DNA of 64,000 nt from contig JACKDE010000002.1 of the NCBI GenBank assembly GCA_020633675.1, positions 992,001 through 1,056,000 of the forward strand, read 5' to 3'. The DNA comes from Deferribacteres bacterium (GTDB lineage Bacteria > Zhuqueibacterota > Zhuqueibacteria > Zhuqueibacterales > Geothermadaptataceae). Both the position numbers and the translations under genes were made by a program. Below, one piece after another: positions 58,945-64,000 of this stretch; positions within the stretch are counted from its first letter, which is position 1; each line of letters starts with the position of its first letter. The notes beneath the pieces were generated by a model that did no database searches, was not told where the DNA came from, and worked only from the letters and a program-made list of their open reading frames with translations.

Positions 58945-61128
58945 TTGAGCTTTCAGTCATTGATCCTGTTAAACCTGTTTGCCGGTATTCTTGCCCTGCT
59001 CTACACGGCGCGCAAGTCTTCCTGGGTTTCAAAACAAGAAATCGGCACCGAAAAAATGAAGAAAATTTCCGCCCATATTTATGAAGGCGCAATGGCTTTC
59101 CTCAAGGCAGAATATAAAATTCTGTCCATATTTGTTGTGCTCGTGGCCATTTTGTTGGCGGTTAGTGCTGACTCGGAAGTATCGCATCCAATCGTGGCGC
59201 TGTCCTTTATTGTCGGCGCACTATGTTCTGCGTCCGCTGGTTTCATCGGTATGAAAGTCGCCACCCGTGCGAACGTGCGCACCACCAACGCCGCCCGCAA
59301 GAGCCTAGGCTCTGCGCTGGAGATCGCATTTGCCGGTGGCTCGGTGATGGGAATGGGTGTTGTCGGCCTCGGTGTGGTAGGACTCAGTGTGCTCTTCCTG
59401 CTCTACAGCAATATGTTTGGAACAGATGGTGCCGGCCTGACGCGAGTTATTACGGTCATCACCGGTTTTTCATTTGGCGCCTCGTCGATCGCGCTGTTCG
59501 CCCGTGTTGGCGGTGGTATCTACACCAAGGCTGCGGATGTTGGTGCGGATTTGGTTGGCAAGGTTGAAGCAGGTATTCCGGAGGATCATCCTTTGAATCC
59601 CGCAACAATCGCGGACAACGTTGGCGATAACGTTGGCGATGTGGCCGGCATGGGTGCTGACTTGTTCGAAAGCTATGTCGGATCGATCATCGGCACGATG
59701 GTGCTGGGTGCTGCATTTATGCAATCCGGCTTCCAGGACAATTTCAATGGTCTGTCAGCAGTGTTGTTGCCTTTAGCATTGGCAGGTACCGGCATTTTTA
59801 TGTCGATTATAGGAACGTTTTTTGTAAAAGTAAAAGAAGGCGGCAATCCCCAAAAAGCACTGAATATCGGTGAATTTGGCTCTTCGGCAATTATGATTTT
59901 TGCTGCTTTCGTTTTGATTAAGTGGATGTTGCCGACCAGCTGGCAGTACTTTGATCCACTTTACGGCGAAGATCGCCTCTACACTTCAACCGGCATTTTT
60001 GTGTCGACAATTATCGGATTGGTTGCGGGTGTATTGATCGGTATCGTAACTGAATACTATACGGGGACGGGCAAAAGACCGGTTACTAAAATTGCGCATC
60101 AATCGTTAACAGGCTCAGCCACCAACATTATTTCCGGTCTCGGTGTCGGTATGCGCTCGACTATGATTCCCATTTTATTGATCGCTTTCTCGATCATCGG
60201 CGCTTTCTATTTTGGCGGTCTGTACGGCATCGCCATCGCTGCAGTCGGTATGCTTTCGAATACTGGCATCCAGTTGGCTGTCGATGCGTACGGTCCAATT
60301 TCCGACAATGCGGGTGGTATCGCTGAAATGTCTGAATTGCCAAAAGAAGTACGCCAACGTACAGATAAACTTGATGCAGTTGGCAATACCACCGCTGCAA
60401 TCGGTAAAGGCTTTGCCATCGGCTCAGCTGCGTTGACCGCATTGGCCCTTTTTGGTGCATTTATGACGGCTGCGCAAATCAAGAGTATCGATATTTCAAA
60501 AGCTCCGGTGATGGCTGGCCTGTTCATCGGTGGGATGCTGCCGTTTCTGTTTTCGTCGATGGCCATGGATGCGGTCGGCCGCGCCGCCATGTCGATGATT
60601 GAAGAGGTACGCCGCCAGTTTGCAAACATCCCGGCGCTGAAAAATGCGCTCGCAGTGATGCGCAAAAACGGCGAGAAAAAATTCGAGGACTGGTCGGAAG
60701 AAGATCAGAATGTTTTTCATGCCGCTGATGGTACTGCTGAATATGGCAAGTGCGTCGCGATTTCTACCCAATCGGCCATCAAACAGATGGTTGTGCCTGG
60801 TATGCTGGCAGTCCTGGCGCCTGTCGCGATCGGCTTTTCAGGAGGTGCAGAAATGTTGGGTGGCTTTTTGGCTGGCGTTACGGTCTCCGGTGTGTTGATG
60901 GCTATTTTTCAGTCAAATGCCGGTGGCGCGTGGGACAATGCCAAGAAGATGTTTGAAGAAGGCATGACGATTAACGGAACTGAATATCGAAAGGGCTCAG
61001 ATCCCCATAAAGCAGCCGTTGTTGGCGATACGGTTGGCGATCCGTTCAAAGATACATCAGGTCCATCTCTGAACATTCTGATCAAGCTGATCAGTGTGAT
61101 TTCATTGGTGCTGGCGCCGTTGCTGTAG
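58945..61128 (+). CDS. hppA: Membrane-bound proton- or sodium-pumping pyrophosphatase
   Basis: 727 residues from TTG 58945, with a strong AGGAGGT site 6 bases ahead. About 16 membrane helices are seen. The pyrophosphate-binding loops are DVGADLVGKVEAGIPEDHPL with NVGDNVGDVAGMGADLFE, and GDTVGDPFKDTSGPS near the C-terminus. GNTTAAIGKGFAIGS carries alanine where potassium-independent enzymes have lysine, so it is predicted to be potassium-dependent; whether it pumps H+ or Na+ cannot be read. It couples pyrophosphate hydrolysis to ion export. It has its own terminator. Confidence 0.96.
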   Translation: MSFQSLILLNLFAGILALLYTARKSSWVSKQEIGTEKMKKISAHIYEGAMAFLKAEYKILSIFVVLVAILLAVSADSEVSHPIVALSFIVGALCSASAGFIGMKVATRANVRTTNAARKSLGSALEIAFAGGSVMGMGVVGLGVVGLSVLFLLYSNMFGTDGAGLTRVITVITGFSFGASSIALFARVGGGIYTKAADVGADLVGKVEAGIPEDHPLNPATIADNVGDNVGDVAGMGADLFESYVGSIIGTMVLGAAFMQSGFQDNFNGLSAVLLPLALAGTGIFMSIIGTFFVKVKEGGNPQKALNIGEFGSSAIMIFAAFVLIKWMLPTSWQYFDPLYGEDRLYTSTGIFVSTIIGLVAGVLIGIVTEYYTGTGKRPVTKIAHQSLTGSATNIISGLGVGMRSTMIPILLIAFSIIGAFYFGGLYGIAIAAVGMLSNTGIQLAVDAYGPISDNAGGIAEMSELPKEVRQRTDKLDAVGNTTAAIGKGFAIGSAALTALALFGAFMTAAQIKSIDISKAPVMAGLFIGGMLPFLFSSMAMDAVGRAAMSMIEEVRRQFANIPALKNALAVMRKNGEKKFEDWSEEDQNVFHAADGTAEYGKCVAISTQSAIKQMVVPGMLAVLAPVAIGFSGGAEMLGGFLAGVTVSGVLMAIFQSNAGGAWDNAKKMFEEGMTINGTEYRKGSDPHKAAVVGDTVGDPFKDTSGPSLNILIKLISVISLVLAPLL

Positions 61129-61137
61129 TGAAATGCT

Positions 61138-61177
61138 CGCGGGGAGCGCACTGTAACTCCCCGTGATATCTTTTTTA
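61138..61177 (+). terminator. Rho-independent terminator of hppA
   Basis: CGGGGAG (61140-61146) pairs with CTCCCCG (61157-61163), followed 7 bases later by TTTTTT. It is 10 bp after the hppA stop codon. Confidence 0.75.
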
Positions 61178-61194
61178 ACTTCGGTAATTAATTA

Positions 61195-61224
61195 TTGCTA
61201 TCATCTATTGTTCTAATATATATT
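61195..61224 (+). promoter_or_regulatory. Possible promoter of the rpsF-ssb-rpsR operon
   Basis: TTGCTA (61195-61200), 18-bp spacer, TATATT (61219-61224), just before the AGGAGGT site at 61235. It would give a very short leader of about 20 nt. Confidence 0.5.
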
Positions 61225-61249
61225 ATTTTAGGTTAGGAGGTAACTCGTA

Positions 61250-61780
61250 TTGCGTCTTTATGAATCTGTAATCATTTTTGACCCTCAACTCAAAGCCCCT
61301 GAAATTGAGGAAAATGTCAAAAAATTTACCAACTTTGTCGCAAATCATGGTGGCGAGATTGTCAAACAAGAAGAATGGGGCAAGAGACGTTTGGCATATG
61401 AAATCAACCGCAAGCAATATGGCTATTATGTTCTGCTGCGCATTCAGGGACAAGGTCAGCTTGTAGCCTTGCTTGAACGCGAGTACAAGTTGAACGAAAT
61501 GGTTCTGCGCTATCTTACGATTCAGGTAGAGAAAAAAGCGTTGAAAATGGAGCAGCAGTTGGCTGAAAAGTCTGAATCCGATGCAGAACCAGCTGTGGCC
61601 AGTACGGCGTCAAAACCGGAAAAGCCTGAAGCAAAACCGGAATCTGAAGCAGAACCGGAACAAACTGAACAAGCGACTGAAGAACAAGCTGGCACTGAAG
61701 AAGAAGCGGAAACAGAGGCTGTTGCAGACGATACTTCTGAGGAAGAAGCGGCAGATGATGATGAGAAGAAAAGCGAATAG
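61250..61780 (+). CDS. rpsF: 30S ribosomal protein S6 with long acidic tail
   Basis: 176 residues from TTG 61250 (AGGAGGT about 9 bases ahead). The body (residues 1-98) is a normal S6: RLYESVIIFDPQLKAPEIEE, GKRRLAYEINRKQYGYYVLLRI. The remaining ~77 residues are a low-complexity acidic tail of E, A, K, P, T and D (EQQLAEKSESDAEPAV..EEEAADDDEKKSE). S6 is normally 95-135 residues; glutamate tails are known in Escherichia coli, where RimK modifies them. This one is encoded and much longer. First gene of rpsF-ssb-rpsR-rplI. Confidence 0.94.
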   Translation: MRLYESVIIFDPQLKAPEIEENVKKFTNFVANHGGEIVKQEEWGKRRLAYEINRKQYGYYVLLRIQGQGQLVALLEREYKLNEMVLRYLTIQVEKKALKMEQQLAEKSESDAEPAVASTASKPEKPEAKPESEAEPEQTEQATEEQAGTEEEAETEAVADDTSEEEAADDDEKKSE

Positions 61781-61859
61781 TGTTTTTGTTCAGCTTTAGA
61801 CCATATGGGGCACAGTTGATTCATTGTGTTTTTGGGAAAAGAGTGACGGGAGGATTTGT

Positions 61860-62390
61860 ATGGCTAATCTAAAAATGCCGGAAATCAACATCGTGATGAT
61901 TGCTGGCAACTTAACCAGTGATCCATCATTTCGTAAGACATCTAACGGTACTCCTGTCGCGAATTTTTTCATTGCATCCAATCGGCGCTTTCGGGACAAC
62001 AACGGCAATTGGAGGGAAAATGTCTGCTATATCGGTGTGGTTGCATGGCATAAGCTTGCAGAAAGTTGCCATGAAAATCTGCAAAAAGGCAGCGCCGTAC
62101 TGATCGATGGCGAAATCCAGAGCCGCACCTGGAAAAATCCAGACGGCTCCAGCAAAAATGTCGTTGAAATCAAAGCGCGACGCATCCAGTTTCTCAACAA
62201 GCGCAGTTCATCATTTCAAAGCATCTACGATGAAGACGATGATTACGATTCATCGTCCTACGATAGTGATGATGATGACGACAACGATGCGTCCCGGGAT
62301 GGTAAGTTGACTCACAAAAAAGACGAACAAGCCAAAGCCGATGATCAGAATGATGATCTCGATTTCGGTTATGGAAATTTAAAGTTATAA
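61860..62390 (+). CDS. ssb: Single-stranded DNA-binding protein
   Basis: 176 residues from ATG 61860 behind GGGAGGA. The OB-fold covers about 1-113: INIVMIAGNLTSDPSFRKTSNGTPVANFFIASNRRFRD, GSAVLIDGEIQSRTWKNPDG. The C-terminus is an aspartate-rich linker ending DDLDFGYGNLKL, which is not the usual DDDIPF tip used to recruit partner proteins, though DLDF may serve. It is placed between rpsF and rpsR as in most bacteria, and coordinates replication proteins. Confidence 0.95.
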   Translation: MANLKMPEINIVMIAGNLTSDPSFRKTSNGTPVANFFIASNRRFRDNNGNWRENVCYIGVVAWHKLAESCHENLQKGSAVLIDGEIQSRTWKNPDGSSKNVVEIKARRIQFLNKRSSSFQSIYDEDDDYDSSSYDSDDDDDNDASRDGKLTHKKDEQAKADDQNDDLDFGYGNLKL

Positions 62391-62400
62391 GGAGTTTGGA

Positions 62401-62622
62401 ATGCTCAAAAAACGCCGGATTTGCAGATTCTGCGAAGAGCGGGTGCTTTATATCGATTATAAAGATGAAAAAAGGTTGCTGCGGTTTACTACCGAACAGG
62501 GCAAAATCATTCCCCGCCGCACCAGCGGCAATTGCGCAAAGCATCAGCACCAACTGACACGGGCGATCAAGAGGGCACGCCATCTGGCCCTGATCCCGTT
62601 CGTTGCCGAAATGACGCGATAA
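62401..62622 (+). CDS. rpsR: 30S ribosomal protein S18, cysteine-containing type
   Basis: 73 residues behind AAGGAGTTTGGA. Sequence KKRRICRFCEERVLYIDYKDEKRLLRFTTEQGKIIPRRTSGNCAKHQHQLTRAIKRARHLALIPF is a typical S18. The three cysteines and a histidine (CRFC, NCAKH) mark the zinc-binding form. S18 pairs with S6 on the 30S platform. Confidence 0.96.
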   Translation: MLKKRRICRFCEERVLYIDYKDEKRLLRFTTEQGKIIPRRTSGNCAKHQHQLTRAIKRARHLALIPFVAEMTR

Positions 62623-62757
62623 GCCGTTTCATTAAAGGCAAATGAAAAAGACAGGCAGTGCTTGGTGCGCGTTTCATCACGCCTTGTGGCGTAGAAGGGC
62701 GCGAATGGGTACAAATCGGAAATTTCTCACTTTTTTGATGAATAAGGATCTTAAAAT

Positions 62758-63204
62758 ATGAAAGTGATTTTAAGGCAAAAACACGAAAGTCTGGGCGACG
62801 TCGGAGAAGTTGTAGCCGTAAAAGCCGGTTATGCAAGCAACTATCTGATTCCCAAGGGTATAGCGATGGCAGCCACGCCTAAAAACCTGCGTGTCATTGA
62901 GCAGGAAAAAGAGCGTCTGCTTGCTGCCGCTTTGCGTGAAAAGAAAGATGCAGAAGACTTGAAAGAAAAGCTGGATACGATTTCTGTAACCGCAGAAGTG
63001 CAGGTGGGTGAAGAAGAAAAAGTATTCGGTGCAGTCACAACACAGCATATCGCCGAGTTGATGGCGGACAAAGGCTTCGAGGTCGACCGTAGAAAAATCG
63101 TGCTCGAAGAACCGATTAAAGCTCTGGGTGTGTATGAAGTGCCGATCAAGCTACACCCGGATGTGGTTTCAACGATAAAAGTTTGGGTTGTGCGCCAGGG
63201 ATAA
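62758..63204 (+). CDS. rplI: 50S ribosomal protein L9
   Basis: 148 residues. Starts MKVILRQKHESLGDVGEVVAVKAGYASNYLIPKGIA (N-terminal rRNA domain), followed by the long connecting helix (EKERLLAAALREKKDAEDLKEKLD) and the C-terminal domain with IAELMADKGFEVDRRKIVLEEPIKALGVYEVPIKLH. Last gene of the operon, followed by a terminator and the YbbR-like gene. Confidence 0.96.
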   Translation: MKVILRQKHESLGDVGEVVAVKAGYASNYLIPKGIAMAATPKNLRVIEQEKERLLAAALREKKDAEDLKEKLDTISVTAEVQVGEEEKVFGAVTTQHIAELMADKGFEVDRRKIVLEEPIKALGVYEVPIKLHPDVVSTIKVWVVRQG

Positions 63205-63253
63205 GCATCACTGAATCACAATCTGAAAAACTCCGAAACTTGAAGTCAATAAC

Positions 63254-63288
63254 AGGGTAAGGGAAGTGATCTCTTGCCCTTTTGTTTG
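63254..63288 (+). terminator. Rho-independent terminator of the rpsF-rplI operon
   Basis: AGGGTAAGGGA (63254-63264) pairs with TCTCTTGCCCT (63270-63280) with two G-T pairs, a 5-base loop, and TTTGTTT after it. Confidence 0.78.
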
Positions 63289-63313
63289 TCAGCTCATTCT
63301 TTAGCCGGAATTT

Positions 63314-64000
63314 ATGCAACTTGCCATTTTAGAAAATTATAAGGTCAAACTGACTGCGCTGGTCGTGGCGATCCTGTTCTGGTTCGCGGTGGTGACGGAA
63401 AGCAATTATCAATATGACATGGATGTGCGTATCCAGGCTGTTAATTTGCCGGATGATCGCATCATCGTCAATGACATAGCACCGACGGCCAGTGTGCGTT
63501 TCGAAGGCAACGGAAAATCTTTGCTTTCTCTGCGCTTTAACGACGAAGCTACGCTGGAATTGAACCTGGAAAACGTTAAGGCAGATGCGCATGTGCCACT
63601 GAACGAAGGCATGTTAAGGATTTCGCGCCGCAGCCGACAAGTGATCGACTGGCGAGTTCTGTCGCCGGATACAATATTTGTCAAGGTGGCGTATCAGGAT
63701 AAAAAGAAGGTGCCAATTGTGCCGCAAATCCGTGTCGACACCGCGCCCGGTTTTTCGGTAGTCGGAGGGGTACGACTGGCGCCAGATTCGGTCACGGTCG
63801 TGGGCCCGATTCAACAAGTCCGGCCGATTGAGCGCATTTTGACCGAGCAGCTCGATTTTTCATCTAGGCAAAAAAACGTTCAGGGCAAAGTGAAACTGGA
63901 AAATCTGGCGGATTCGCTAAAAATCAAGCTGAACCTGAATGAAGTCGGATTTTTTGCGGATGTCCAAAAGCTGCTCGAACGCAGCTTTGCCGAAATTCCG
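63314..64000 (+). CDS. YbbR-domain membrane protein, 3' part cut by window edge
   Basis: The frame from ATG 63314 remains open for 229 codons to the window end. An N-terminal hydrophobic helix (NYKVKLTALVVAILFWFAVVT) anchors the protein. Behind it are YbbR-like repeats of about 85 residues: ESNYQYDMDVRIQAVNLPDD, VPIVPQIRVDTAPGFSVVGG with LAPDSVTVVGPIQQV. In Bacillus the YbbR (CdaR) protein regulates the diadenylate cyclase CdaA, normally encoded just upstream. Here no cyclase gene is upstream, and the gene after it, if any, lies outside the window. The start codon lacks a strong binding site. Confidence 0.72.
   Translation, partial: MQLAILENYKVKLTALVVAILFWFAVVTESNYQYDMDVRIQAVNLPDDRIIVNDIAPTASVRFEGNGKSLLSLRFNDEATLELNLENVKADAHVPLNEGMLRISRRSRQVIDWRVLSPDTIFVKVAYQDKKKVPIVPQIRVDTAPGFSVVGGVRLAPDSVTVVGPIQQVRPIERILTEQLDFSSRQKNVQGKVKLENLADSLKIKLNLNEVGFFADVQKLLERSFAEIP

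Noticed and set aside
1..64000. CRISPR arrays, prophage or complete insertion sequence
   Set aside because: No regularly spaced direct repeats, cas genes, phage structural genes or transposase genes are seen.

Overview
This window reads as chromosomal DNA of a free-living Gram-negative (diderm) bacterium with mid-range GC. Outer-membrane barrel proteins, an LpxH-like lipid A hydrolase, a periplasmic-type VWA protein and a class A penicillin-binding protein support a diderm envelope. Two secreted proteins (2185-3675 and 21051-23090) end in a Por/T9SS-type C-terminal sorting domain with the NYPNPF motif. That domain, together with secreted beta-helix and LamG proteins, points to the Fibrobacteres-Chlorobi-Bacteroidetes superphylum, most like Calditrichota or candidate phylum KSB1. 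The lineage is inferred from protein style, not from a marker search. Promoters look sigma-70-like (TTGACA, 17 bp, TATNNT) at several places on both strands.

Layout. 1-5.4 kb is a minus-strand stretch of poorly characterised envelope genes: a cut lipoprotein, a nucleotidyltransferase/kinase-like protein with both active sites apparently eroded, a LamG/T9SS protein, a probable outer-membrane protein and a carrier-protein-like small protein without its serine. Citrate synthase (gltA) lies at 5.6-6.9 kb. 7.3-16.9 kb is plus strand: a VWA protein with three C-terminal repeats, a flavin reductase-like protein plus M20 peptidase pair, an S4 protein, a MacB-like permease, an NTF2-like protein, GlsB-like membrane protein with LutB and LutC, and an Omp85-type barrel. 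16.9-20.5 kb has a lipid kinase, a Cys-cluster protein, an SDR and a YjbQ-like fusion. 21-32.4 kb has a subtilisin-like protease, patatin, PCD, a TPR protein, an ABC ATPase, rho, rpmE, prfA-prmC and a phosphohexomutase, followed by rnr. 35.4-54.4 kb mixes an AGCS symporter, TPR proteins, a beta-helix/porin fusion, a membrane-bound MutS-like ATPase, nadC, an amidohydrolase, a GCS2-type ligase, an acyl-ACP thioesterase, PBP1A and an LpxH-like hydrolase.

The last 9.4 kb is a conserved housekeeping run, all plus strand: a lone bacterial microcompartment shell gene, ispE, spoVG, tRNA-Gln(UUG), prs, rplY, pth, hppA, rpsF, ssb, rpsR, rplI and a cut YbbR-like gene. It resembles the ispE-spoVG-prs-ctc-pth order known from Firmicutes joined to the widespread rpsF-ssb-rpsR-rplI operon. 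The microcompartment shell gene has its own near-consensus promoter, and no other shell or cargo gene is visible, so it is the most surprising item here.

I see no CRISPR array, prophage, complete insertion sequence or rRNA. Mobile-type structure is limited to a near-perfect 14-17 bp inverted repeat at 2075-2177. Functions are read from motifs by eye. Structural or database confirmation was not possible.
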